This document shows, piece by piece, positions 45,584 through 53,524 of a DNA stretch of 64,000 bases. How positions within the stretch are numbered: the first letter of the stretch is position 1; the number at the start of each line of letters is the position of its first letter. Source of the stretch: Rhizobium sp. L51/94 (GTDB lineage: Bacteria; Pseudomonadota; Alphaproteobacteria; Rhizobiales; Rhizobiaceae); contig NZ_CP072141.1 in the NCBI RefSeq assembly GCF_019355555.1, positions 3,156,001 through 3,220,000 of the forward strand, in the 5' to 3' direction. Below the pieces are notes generated by a model. It did not search any database. It saw only the letters and a list, made by a program, of their open reading frames with translations, and was not told the origin of the DNA. A program made the translations under genes and the position numbers.

Positions 45584-46972
45584 TCAGATCAGCGGCGGCA
45601 GCAGGTTCATGAGCAGCACCATGACCAGCCCGACCGCCGAGACGATGGACTGGACCACGGAGATCGTCTTCGTCGCTTCGCCCATAGACATGCCGAAGGA
45701 TTCCTTCACCAGCCAGAAGCCGGCATGGTTGGCATAATTGAAGAACAGCGAGCCGCAGCCGATCGAGAGCGCCAGCAACGGCACATTGAGCCCCTCGCCG
45801 CCCGCTAGCGGCCCGAGCAGGCCGGATGCTCCGACGATGCCGACGGTGGCCGAACCCGTCGACACCGACAACAGCATCGAGATGATCCAGCCGAGGATAA
45901 GCGGCGATAGGGAGAACTGCTGGCTGAGATGCATGATCGCATCCCCGACCTTGGCGTCGGTCAGGACGTGCTGGAACGCGCCGCCGCCAGCGATGATCAG
46001 GAGCACGTTGGCGACCGGCTTGACGCTCGCCGACATCGAGCTGCGCAGCGTCTCCGTGTTTCCATTTCTGATGTAGACGAGCATCAGGGCGGCAAACAGC
46101 ACACCGATCAGCATGGCAATGGCCGGCTCGCCCAGAAACCCGGTGACATGGACGATAGCCGCGTCCTTGGGGAAGACCAGTTCGGCAATCGCGTTCGCCA
46201 GCATCAGCAGCGCCGGCAACAGGGCTGTGAGCAGGCTGAGCGCGAGGCCAGGCGGTGTATGGTCTGCACCGTCGACGGGGCCTTCGGACGAGAACTGGTC
46301 GATGAGCGCCTGATCCGGCCGAACGGACAGTCGCGGGGTGATGAAGGCGCCATAGACCGGTCCGCCGAGAATGATGGCCGGGATTGCGGCGAGGAAGCCA
46401 TACAGCATCGTCGCGCCGATATTCGTATGCAGCGAGGCGATGGCGGTGAGCGGTCCCGGATGCGGCGGCACCATGCCGTGCATGGCGGCAAGCGCGGCGA
46501 TCACGGGAACGCCGACATAGACATAGGCCGAGCCGCGAATACTGGAGGCCGCATCGAGCTTGCGCGCCACGCTGAAGACCAGCGGCAAGAGGACGACCAG
46601 CCCGACCTCGAAGAACATCGGGATGCCGATGATGAAGGCCGCCCCGGCCATCGCCCAGGGAAGCAGGCGCACGGAGGTCTTGCGGATGATGATGTCGGAG
46701 ATGCCTTCGGTCACCCCACCATCCGCCAGTATCCTGCCCAGCATCGCCCCCAGCGCGACGACGAGACCGACGGCGCCAAGCGTGTTGCCGGCACCCGACT
46801 CGATGGACTTGACCAGCTTGTCCGTCGGCATCCCCGTCAGCAGACCGACAGCGATGGACGTGATGATCAGCGCGATCAGCGGATGCAGACGCGCGCGGGA
46901 AACGATGAGAACGACGAGAAAAATGACGCCGCCAAGGGCGGTCAGCAAGAGCGCAATGTCCGAGTTTTGCAT
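45584..46972 (-). CDS. GntP-family gluconate/organic-acid permease
   Basis: 462 residues with about 12-14 membrane helices, starting MQNSDIALLLTALGGVIFLV. GntP family segments: SIESGAGNTLGAVGLVVALG, AMLGRILADGGVTEGISD, GMVPPHPGPLTAIASLH, GSATVGIVGASGLLGP and LFFNYANHAGFWLVKESFGM. Imports gluconate or a related sugar acid by proton symport. No gntK or regulator is adjacent. The gene is bracketed by two intergenic repeats (45441-45570 and 47361-47489) and lies between dnaG and recQ. Confidence 0.92.
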   Translation of the reverse strand: MQNSDIALLLTALGGVIFLVVLIVSRARLHPLIALIITSIAVGLLTGMPTDKLVKSIESGAGNTLGAVGLVVALGAMLGRILADGGVTEGISDIIIRKTSVRLLPWAMAGAAFIIGIPMFFEVGLVVLLPLVFSVARKLDAASSIRGSAYVYVGVPVIAALAAMHGMVPPHPGPLTAIASLHTNIGATMLYGFLAAIPAIILGGPVYGAFITPRLSVRPDQALIDQFSSEGPVDGADHTPPGLALSLLTALLPALLMLANAIAELVFPKDAAIVHVTGFLGEPAIAMLIGVLFAALMLVYIRNGNTETLRSSMSASVKPVANVLLIIAGGGAFQHVLTDAKVGDAIMHLSQQFSLSPLILGWIISMLLSVSTGSATVGIVGASGLLGPLAGGEGLNVPLLALSIGCGSLFFNYANHAGFWLVKESFGMSMGEATKTISVVQSIVSAVGLVMVLLMNLLPPLI

Positions 46973-47360
46973 GGTCTTTTCCAGCGCCCCCACGGGCCTC
47001 GGCGGCTGTCCGCCCGGGCTCGGGAAGCGAATCCTTGATGCCTCGACGATAATGTCGGCCCCTCTTCGCAGAGCGCCCGGTTTCTGTAAACCGTAGTTGC
47101 GCGAACGATGCGTTCCGACTTCGGCCCTCTGCACCGGAGGCGCCGCTGCAGAGGCTGCGGGGCAGACGCTGTGTCAGCGCAGGTTACCTGGTCCACAGAC
47201 CGATCGGGATCGGCGGTGATCAAAGGGAACGGGAGACGCATGAGAGGAAGCGCGTCCCGGCGCGTCGCTTCCCTCCGGCTCAGGCGGAAAATGGGACGGT
47301 TCCGCTGATCGAGAATCATCTGGCGCGGTGACCGCAATGGATTGTGAGTTTGCGGCGGCG

Positions 47361-47489
47361 CCCCCCTCTGTCCCTACGGGACATCTCCCCCACAAGGGGG
47401 GAGATTGGCCGAGAGCTTTGGGCCCAAAAGGGAAAAGAATGATCTCCCCCTTTGTGGGGGCAGATATCAGCGCAGCTGACAGAGGGGGG
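47361..47489. repeat. 129-bp MITE-like intergenic element with 12-bp terminal inverted repeats
   Basis: Ends CCCCCCTCTGTC (47361-47372) and GACAGAGGGGGG (47478-47489) are perfect inverted repeats; inside are two hairpins built on ATCTCCCCC and GGGGGGAGAT-type arms and the dyad CAGCGCAGCTGA. It contains no gene. It lies 15 bp after the dnaG stop, so it will be present in dnaG transcripts unless they end earlier. Direct target duplications are not evident. Confidence 0.8.
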
Positions 47490-47504
47490 TATAGCCCATA
47501 GTCA

Positions 47505-49511
47505 TCAGCCGCCGTGGGTGACGGCTGCCTTGACGCGGCCGGACAGCAGGCCAAAGCCGTCGATGATGGCTTCCTGGTTTTCCATGCGGGAGATTTCCAG
47601 CTGGATCTCGTTCAGCGCCCGCATCAGTTGATCGATGTCATCCTCGGCACCGGCCTCGGTGGCATCGGCAATCTCGCGCTCGAGCTCGATCTTCTGCCAA
47701 CGCAGCGCTTTGGTGCGCTTGTGCAGGCCAAGCGCCTGACGATATCCCTCGCGGGCATCCTCGATGGCGGCCTCCTCGGTGGCAGTCCAGAGCCGCGCAT
47801 TGCGCACCTGCTGGTCCAGCCCCTTGATCAGCGCCGCAAACCCCTGCGCCTCCAGCCTCTCGACCAGATGCTCGCGGGTCAGGTGCGGCCCGGCCAGTGC
47901 CGCCGCGGTACCGAGCATGGCCGACCACAGGCGCTGCAGATCACGGTTGTCGTAGTCGATCGAGGCGATCTCGTCGTACTCATCCTGCAGCAGCAGCGGA
48001 TGGTTGACGATGGTCAGCGCCAGCACGCTTTCGCGTAAGGCCGGCGCAGCGCTATGGCCGCGCACCATGCCGGAGCCGGTCAGCCGGTTGGAAATGGCAT
48101 TCGGCGCCTTGGTGCTGGCAGGGCCGTTGCCGCGCGGATCGTTGCGACCGGCGCGACCGCCGCTGGCGTTGCCGCTCCTGAAATTGCGGCCCTGCTGGTT
48201 GCCGCCGTTGCGAAACTGCGGCTGGAAGAAAGCATTCAGCCGGTCGCGGATATCCTGCTGGTAGTGGCGGCGGACATTTTCGTCGGCAATGACCGATACC
48301 ATCTGCTTCAGTCGTGCCTCGAGTTCGGCGCGGCTTTCCGGCGTGTCGAACTTGCCGCTCGAGACCTCGCGGCTCCAGACCATCTCGGCCAGCGGCCGCG
48401 CCTGCGACATGACCTTGTCGAACGGAGCCCTGCCCTCGTGGCGGACCATGTCGTCGGGGTCCTTGCCGTCGGGCAGCATGGCAAAGCGCACCGAATAGCC
48501 GGGCTTCAGCCGCGGGAGGGCGAGATCGACGCCCCGGTTGGCGGCGCGGATGCCGGCGGCATCGCCGTCGAAGCACAGAACCGGCTGCGGCGTCATCCGC
48601 CAGAGCAGCTCCAGCTGGTTTTCCGTCAGCGCCGTGCCGAGCGGCGCCACGGCATTCTCGATGCCCGCCTGATGCAGCGCGATGACGTCCATGTAGCCTT
48701 CGACGGCAATGATCGTGCCTGATCCATCAGCGCCCTGGCTGGCGCGCCGGGCGCGATTGAAATTGTAGAGCACGTTGCCCTTGTGGAAGAGCTCGGTCTC
48801 GTTCGAGTTCAGGTACTTGGCCGGCGCATCCGGCGCCATGGCGCGGCCGCCGAAAGCAATCACCTTATCGCGCGACGACAGGATCGGGAACATGATGCGG
48901 TCGCGAAAGCGGTCGTAGGCAACGGGGATATCCGGCCCGTGGACCACGAGCCCGCAGGCCTCGATCTGGTCCTTCGGGACGTTCTTTCCCGCCAGATATT
49001 CCTTCAGCGCGTTGCGGCTGTCGAGCGCAAAGCCAAGCCGGAAGGTCTCGATGGTCCGGCCCGTCAGGCCACGGTCACGCAGATAGGCCCGCGCCCGCGC
49101 ACCGCTCGGGCTCTGCAGCTGCTCCTGGAAATACTGCGTCGCCATCTCCATCACGTCGAGCAGCGAGGTCTGCTCGCGCTGGCGTTTTTCCGCGACAGGA
49201 TCGGCCGCCGGCATGGCGATGCCGGCCATGTCGGCCACCTGCTGCACCGCCTCGGGAAAGCTCAGGCCCTCGAGATCGGTGAGGAAGCGAAAATGGTCGC
49301 CGGTGACGCCGCAGCCAAAGCAATGATAGCGGCCCTTGCGGTCCTCGCAGTGAAAGCTCGGCGATTTCTCGCCGTGGAACGGGCAGCAGGCCCAGTAGTC
49401 GGCCCGCGACACGTTGGTCTTGCGCTTGTCCCAGCTGACGCGCCGCGCGATCACGTCCGATATCGGAACGCGGTCGCGGATCTCGTCAAGAAAGGTCGGG
49501 GAAAATCGCAT
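47505..49511 (-). CDS. dnaG: DNA primase DnaG
   Basis: 668 residues from ATG 49511 (MRFSPTFLDEIRDRVPISDV); an in-frame GTG lies two codons earlier. Zinc-binding CHC2 domain CCPFHGEKSPSFHCEDRKGR with YHCFGCGVTGD; the primase core RGLTGRTIETFRLGFAL and FGGRAMAPDAPAKYLNS; TOPRIM motifs IIAVEGYMDVIALHQAG and VLCFDGDAAGIRAA. The C-terminal helicase-interaction region follows a basic Gly/Asn/Arg-rich linker. It synthesises primers at the fork. rpoD, usually near, is 7.5 kb away here. Confidence 0.97.
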   Translation of the reverse strand: MRFSPTFLDEIRDRVPISDVIARRVSWDKRKTNVSRADYWACCPFHGEKSPSFHCEDRKGRYHCFGCGVTGDHFRFLTDLEGLSFPEAVQQVADMAGIAMPAADPVAEKRQREQTSLLDVMEMATQYFQEQLQSPSGARARAYLRDRGLTGRTIETFRLGFALDSRNALKEYLAGKNVPKDQIEACGLVVHGPDIPVAYDRFRDRIMFPILSSRDKVIAFGGRAMAPDAPAKYLNSNETELFHKGNVLYNFNRARRASQGADGSGTIIAVEGYMDVIALHQAGIENAVAPLGTALTENQLELLWRMTPQPVLCFDGDAAGIRAANRGVDLALPRLKPGYSVRFAMLPDGKDPDDMVRHEGRAPFDKVMSQARPLAEMVWSREVSSGKFDTPESRAELEARLKQMVSVIADENVRRHYQQDIRDRLNAFFQPQFRNGGNQQGRNFRSGNASGGRAGRNDPRGNGPASTKAPNAISNRLTGSGMVRGHSAAPALRESVLALTIVNHPLLLQDEYDEIASIDYDNRDLQRLWSAMLGTAAALAGPHLTREHLVERLEAQGFAALIKGLDQQVRNARLWTATEEAAIEDAREGYRQALGLHKRTKALRWQKIELEREIADATEAGAEDDIDQLMRALNEIQLEISRMENQEAIIDGFGLLSGRVKAAVTHGG

Positions 49512-49597
49512 GGACACCTCTGGCTGATGCTTCTCCTATAAGCCCTAACGTCCGCCATTGCCATGAAACTCGTGGGGGTCAGTGCTGATCCACAGGA

Positions 49598-49623
49598 TTG
49601 ACAAAGCGGGTGCTGTATATACA
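49598..49623 (+). promoter_or_regulatory. Promoter candidate with palindrome upstream of brnTA
   Basis: A consensus -35 TTGACA (49598-49603) is followed after 16 bases by TACAAA as a possible -10, overlapping the palindrome TGTATATACA (49614-49623). BrnA-type antitoxins autorepress their operon, so the palindrome is a plausible operator. It lies about 50 bp before the brnT start. Confidence 0.45.
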
Positions 49624-49674
49624 AATTGAAATACAGAAATCGAGTTTAGCGGCTGTGAGGGACGAGAGAACTCC

Positions 49675-49965
49675 ATGCCGCTGATCCGAATACAATTTGC
49701 CTCCCACGAATGGGATGAGGACAAACGCCAATCGAATTTGCGCAAACACTGAATAGATTTCGAAGATGCCGTTCTCGCTTTGCGTGAACCGCATATCGAA
49801 TACGGCTTTGACAGAGAAGGAGAAGTCCGCACGGTGGCAATCTGCCCCGACTCCGGAAAACTGATCGCCGTTGTCTATACGATGAGAGGCGAGATCTGCC
49901 GGATCATTTAAGCCTGTGCGGCACGAAAGAATGAAATCAGAGAATATCACCAGAATAACCGCTGA
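49675..49965 (+). pseudogene. brnT: BrnT-type toxin, inactivated by two in-frame stop codons
   Basis: The frame starts MPLIRIQFASHEWDEDKRQS and gives NLRKH, then TGA at 49750-49752 where BrnT has Gly, then IDFEDAVLALREPHIEYGFD and VRTVAICPDSGKLIAVVYTM, RGEICRII, then TAA at 49909-49911 where the family has Ser (RIISAR), then ACAARKNEIREYHQNNR and a normal stop. Each stop is one base from the expected codon (GGA to TGA, TCA to TAA). BrnT is a RelE-like ribonuclease toxin of about 90 residues, so the 96-codon frame is full length. The product is therefore dead, while the adjacent antitoxin is intact. Confidence 0.85.
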
Positions 49966-50266
49966 CGAAATCCTTGCGAAACGCGCCCGTGGCGAGGTGA
50001 GCGAGACAGACTGGGCGCGCGTCGATGCCATGAGCGACGAGGACATCGAGCGCGCCATGCGCGACGATCCCGATTGGGCTGACTTCATCGACATCGACTG
50101 GTCGAAGGCCGAGTGGGTCGTTCCCGTTGCCAAGAAAGCCCTGTCGATCCGGCTCGATCAGGATATCGTCGATTTCTTCCAGGCCAGCGGCAAGGGCTAC
50201 CAGACCCGGATCAACGCTGTCCTGCGTCACTACATGAGCGAGGAAAAGAAGCGGCGCGCCAAATAG
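49931..50266 (+). CDS. brnA: BrnA-type antitoxin
   Basis: 111 residues starting MKSENITRITADEILAKRAR, overlapping the 3' end of brnT in another frame as usual in brnTA operons. The C-terminus is the ribbon-helix-helix DNA-binding domain: KKALSIRLDQDIVDFFQASG, then KGYQTRINAVLRHYMSEEK. Normally it neutralises BrnT and represses the operon as a dimer. Here the toxin is broken, so it may persist as a repressor or protect against a related toxin elsewhere. Intact reading frame. Confidence 0.9.
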   Translation: MKSENITRITADEILAKRARGEVSETDWARVDAMSDEDIERAMRDDPDWADFIDIDWSKAEWVVPVAKKALSIRLDQDIVDFFQASGKGYQTRINAVLRHYMSEEKKRRAK

Positions 50267-50510
50267 TGGCGGCATCGGTCGCAACAAGGATGCAGATCGC
50301 CGCTGCCGACACCTCGATCACGGCGCATTTGCGGCCGAACTTGCCGCGCGAAACATTATTTTTTTGTAATTTGAAAAGCATGCTGCAGCGCAATAGCTTG
50401 CAGATACGGACTGGGACATGCCGGCAGAGTTGATATCTTTGCGACGCGACATGTCCGGACAGCCCCGCCAAACCGGAAGCCGAGGAGAGCTTCCTGTTTA
50501 GGAGACTGGC

Positions 50511-50687
50511 ATGCGAATACTGATCGTCCCCTTTGCCGCCGCAGCCATCTTCGCGATGGCAAACTACAGTGCCTCGGCCATGAACGACAGCCAGGCAAAT
50601 AGCCTGAAATCTTTCGACCAAGCTGTCATGGCTTGGCAGATGGCGCATCACCCCGCGACACCAACGAAGGCCTCGACAAACCGCTGA
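50511..50687 (+). CDS. Small secreted peptide (58 aa)
   Basis: ATG with AGGAG upstream. A signal peptide MRILIVPFAAAAIFAMANYS is followed by a short polar mature part of about 35 residues (NDSQANSLKSFDQAVMAWQM, AHHPATPTKASTNR) without cysteines. Cleavage is likely after SASA. No family recognised. An inverted repeat (50703-50739) and a strong terminator (50810-50841) lie downstream. Confidence 0.6.
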   Translation: MRILIVPFAAAAIFAMANYSASAMNDSQANSLKSFDQAVMAWQMAHHPATPTKASTNR

Positions 50688-50744
50688 TTTCTCGAATTCC
50701 CGTGTGAGACACCATCCCTACCCCCGGCGCGGTCTCACATGGGT

Positions 50745-50841
50745 GGCTTTGCTATAGACGTCTGATTTTGGGCCCCACCCTGCGTCATCAGACGGCTGCA
50801 AAGTACAAAGGCAGGAGCTCCCCCCAGCTCCTGCCTTTTTT
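50745..50841 (+). ncRNA. Candidate small RNA ending in a strong intrinsic terminator
   Basis: A first stem GTCTGAT/ATCAGAC (about 50760-50793) is followed by a perfect 10-bp hairpin GGCAGGAGCT/AGCTCCTGCC (50810-50835) with a C-rich loop and six Ts. The C-rich loop (CCCCCC next to AGCTCC) could pair with Shine-Dalgarno sequences, as seen in several rhizobial sRNAs. TATAGA at about 50753 might be a -10. Alternatively the hairpin is simply the terminator of the small gene at 50511-50687; the terminator itself is near certain, the sRNA is not. Confidence 0.35.
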
Positions 50842-50862
50842 ATGTCCTTGGGCTCGTCGGGA

Positions 50863-51315
50863 TTATTTCAGCAGATCCTTCAGTATCCCGGAGGCTTTGG
50901 CGAAATCCATCTGGCCGGCATAGCGCTCCTTCAGCACGGCCATGCACTTCCCCATGTCCTTAATGCCGGCAGCGCCGGTCTCGGCGATGACCCCGGCAAT
51001 GATCTCCCGGGCCTTGTCGTCGGAAATCTGCTCCGGCATGTAGCCTTGGATAATGGCGATTTCCTCGCGCTCCTTGGCAGCCAGTTCCGGGCGCTTGCCC
51101 TCGTCGTAGATCTTGGCCGATTCGTCGCGCTGCTTGATCATCTTGGCGAGGATCTGCAGGATCTCGTCGTCGCTGGCCGCCTCCTTGGCGACGCCGCGAT
51201 TGGCGATGTCGCGGTCCTTGATGGCCGACAGGATCAGCCGCACGGTCGAAAGCCGGGCAGCATCCTTGGCACGCATCGCATCTTTCTGGGCGTTGGCAAG
51301 CGTTTCGCGGATCAT
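50863..51315 (-). CDS. GatB/YqeY domain-containing protein
   Basis: 150 residues starting MIRETLANAQKDAMRAKDAA with AAGGAG upstream. This is the YqeY family: RLSTVRLILSAIKDRDIANR, YMPEQISDDKAREIIAGVIA, KDMGKCMAVLKERYAGQMDF. YqeY is related to the tail domain of the GatB amidotransferase subunit and may interact with tRNA; its role is unproven. In many alphaproteobacteria it lies between carA (divergent) and dnaG, as here, apart from the inserted brnTA locus. Confidence 0.93.
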   Translation of the reverse strand: MIRETLANAQKDAMRAKDAARLSTVRLILSAIKDRDIANRGVAKEAASDDEILQILAKMIKQRDESAKIYDEGKRPELAAKEREEIAIIQGYMPEQISDDKAREIIAGVIAETGAAGIKDMGKCMAVLKERYAGQMDFAKASGILKDLLK

Positions 51316-51600
51316 GGTACACTCCTTCAACGGGCCAGCCGCGAAAATCGGCCGCCCCTCATCTGTTTGCATGTCTCTTAGACTATCGGGTCGCGACCGA
51401 TCAACGCAATTGCACCGGAATTGCCCTAGATAGATTGACCGGCGGGACACATTTGGCTATTGACCGGGACCTGCACACACATCGATATCAGGACCTGATA
51501 CAGCGCGACCCTTGTCGTGCGCTCCTGTCCGCGAACCAGAATGGCGACTGCGGCCGACCTTTGCAAGGTTTGGCACGCGCACGCCGGAAACGGGATGACA

Positions 51601-52806
51601 ATGACCGCGACTGCCCCTTGGACGACCGAACTGCCGACCGCCATGCTGGTTCTTGCTGATGGCACCGTGATCGAGGGCAAGGGCATCGGGGCCACCGGCA
51701 AGGTGCAGGCCGAAGTCTGCTTCAACACGGCGCTGACCGGCTATGAGGAAATCCTCACAGACCCCTCCTACCTCGGCCAAATCGTCACCTTCACTTTCCC
51801 GCATATCGGCAATGTCGGCGCCAATGACGAAGACGTAGAGGATCTGACGCCCGCCGGGCGCCACGGCGCCGTCGGCGTCATTTTTAAGGCCGACATCAGC
51901 GACCCTTCGAATTATCGGTCGCTCAAGCATCTCGATGCCTGGCTGAAGGGCCGCGGCATCATCGGCATGTGCGGCATCGACACAAGGGCGCTGACCGCCT
52001 GGATCCGCGAGCATGGCGCGCCGAACGCCGTCATCGCCCACGAACCGACCGGCACCTTCGACATCGACCAGCTGAAGGCCGACGCCAAGGCGTGGAGCGG
52101 CCTCGAAGGCCTCGATCTCGCCAAAGTCGCGACTTCGGGCCAATCGGCCCAATGGGCTCAGACCCCTTGGGTCTGGAACGAAGGCTATGGCGAACTCGGC
52201 CCCGAAGAGGCAAAATACCACGTCGTCTGCCTCGACTACGGGGTCAAGCGCAACATCCTCCGACTGTTTGCCGGCCTCGACTGCAAGGTCACGATCCTGC
52301 CGGCCAATGCCTCGAGCGAAGATGTGCTTGGCCTCAAGCCGGACGGCGTCTTCCTGTCAAACGGGCCTGGCGACCCAGCAGCAACCGGCGAATATGCCGT
52401 GCCTGTCATCAAGGACCTGATCGACAGCGACATCCCTATGTTCGGGATCTGCCTCGGCCACCAGATGCTTGGCCTGGCGCTCGGCGGGAAGACCGAAAAG
52501 ATGCATCAGGGCCACCACGGCGCCAACCATCCGGTCAAGGACCACACGACAGGCAAGGTCGAGATCGTCTCGATGAACCATGGTTTCGCGGTCGACGCGA
52601 AGTCGCTGCCGGAAGGCGTTGAAGAGACTCACGTATCTCTGTTCGACGGCTCGAACTGCGGCCTCAGGCTTTCCGGTAAGCCGGTGTTCTCCGTCCAGCA
52701 CCATCCGGAGGCTTCGCCAGGCCCGCAGGACAGCCACTACCTCTTCCGCCGCTTCATGAACATGGTGCGCGAGAAGAAGGGCGAACCGGCCCTGACTGAA
52801 CGCTAA
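51601..52806 (+). CDS. carA: Carbamoyl-phosphate synthase, small (glutaminase) subunit
   Basis: 401 residues from ATG 51601 (MTATAPWTTELPTAMLVLAD); ATG 51595 is also possible. The N-terminal CPSase domain (AEVCFNTALTGYEEILTDPS, FTFPHIGNVGANDEDVED) precedes a class I glutamine amidotransferase: nucleophile Cys284 in FGICLGHQM, with His368 and Glu370 in QHHPEASPGPQD. It releases ammonia from glutamine for carbamoyl phosphate, feeding arginine and pyrimidine synthesis; CarB is elsewhere. An intrinsic terminator follows. Divergent from yqeY with 285 bp between. Confidence 0.97.
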   Translation: MTATAPWTTELPTAMLVLADGTVIEGKGIGATGKVQAEVCFNTALTGYEEILTDPSYLGQIVTFTFPHIGNVGANDEDVEDLTPAGRHGAVGVIFKADISDPSNYRSLKHLDAWLKGRGIIGMCGIDTRALTAWIREHGAPNAVIAHEPTGTFDIDQLKADAKAWSGLEGLDLAKVATSGQSAQWAQTPWVWNEGYGELGPEEAKYHVVCLDYGVKRNILRLFAGLDCKVTILPANASSEDVLGLKPDGVFLSNGPGDPAATGEYAVPVIKDLIDSDIPMFGICLGHQMLGLALGGKTEKMHQGHHGANHPVKDHTTGKVEIVSMNHGFAVDAKSLPEGVEETHVSLFDGSNCGLRLSGKPVFSVQHHPEASPGPQDSHYLFRRFMNMVREKKGEPALTER

Positions 52807-52829
52807 ACCTTATTGAGGAAGATAGATCG

Positions 52830-52863
52830 AGCCCCGGCTGAATTTTCAGTCCGGGGCTTTTTT
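52830..52863 (+). terminator. Intrinsic terminator of carA, overlapping the antitoxin gene
   Basis: AGCCCCGG plus CTGA pair with TCAG plus CCGGGGCT around ATTT, then TTTTTT. The hairpin includes the last codons and stop of the convergent antitoxin gene (52846). Confidence 0.9.
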
Positions 52864-53148
52864 GTTGCGAGGGGCCAATTTCAGCTGGATGTCGAGAGCG
52901 TTGAGCACGCCAAGCAGCGTGCTCAGCTTCGGATCGCCGTCGGCGCTGAGAGCTTTGTATAGCGCTTCGCGGGTTATGCCTGCCGTTTTCGATACTTCCG
53001 TCATGCCTTTGGCGCGCGCAATGACGCCCAACGCCACCGCGACATAGGATGCGCTCCCGGAATTAAAAGCATCGCTCAGCAACTCAAGCTGGGATTGGCC
53101 GCTCTGCAAATGATCTGCAGCATCGAAAGGTAGCGTCTTCACTGGCAA
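52846..53148 (-). CDS. HI1420-type antitoxin (HTH addiction-module antidote)
   Basis: 100 residues. The start is TTG directly after the toxin stop, with GGAG six bases upstream; GTG 53142 is an alternative. The sequence LSDAFNSGSASYVAVALGVI, then ARAKGMTEVSKTAGITREAL, YKALSADGDPKLSTLLGVLN is the HTH of the putative addiction-module antidote family (Haemophilus HI1420-like). It probably binds DNA and neutralises the toxin encoded immediately upstream. Confidence 0.88.
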   Translation of the reverse strand: MPVKTLPFDAADHLQSGQSQLELLSDAFNSGSASYVAVALGVIARAKGMTEVSKTAGITREALYKALSADGDPKLSTLLGVLNALDIQLKLAPRNKKAPD

Positions 53149-53442
53149 TCAAATCTCCAAATCATCCGCCATGGCCTTGGCTTTCCGTATATCGCGGGTT
53201 TGAGAACTCTTGTCGCCGCCCCACAGTAAAATGACCAGGACAGATCCGCGCTGCACAAAATAAACCCGATACCCAGGCCCATGATCGACGCGCAACTCGC
53301 CGATGCCATCGAAGAATTTTATGTCTCCAAACAAACCGGCTTGCAGTCGAACGATACGCTGGGTGATCCGCTCGACCGCACGCTTGTCTTTCAGGCCATC
53401 GAACCAACGCCTGAACAAGATCGTCTGCCGAACTTCGAGCAT
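53149..53442 (-). CDS. HI1419-type RelE/HigB-like toxin
   Basis: About 97 residues starting MLEVRQTILFRRWFDGLKDK. Family segments: RAVERITQRIVRLQAGLFGD, GIGELRVDHGPGYRVYFVQR, ILLWGGDKSSQTRDIRKAKA, as in the Gp49-like addiction-module killer family (RelE fold mRNA interferases). The start is uncertain; a GTG at 53466 is also in frame and neither has a clear ribosome binding site. Toxin precedes antitoxin with no spacer, the order typical of this family. Intact. Confidence 0.88.
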   Translation of the reverse strand: MLEVRQTILFRRWFDGLKDKRAVERITQRIVRLQAGLFGDIKFFDGIGELRVDHGPGYRVYFVQRGSVLVILLWGGDKSSQTRDIRKAKAMADDLEI

Positions 53443-53524
53443 CGACACAATGTAGAGACAGCTCACAGTTTTGTAAACTGTAGATTACAGCTTCTTCACA
53501 GGACTCATCCTCCGAGCCGCAAAT

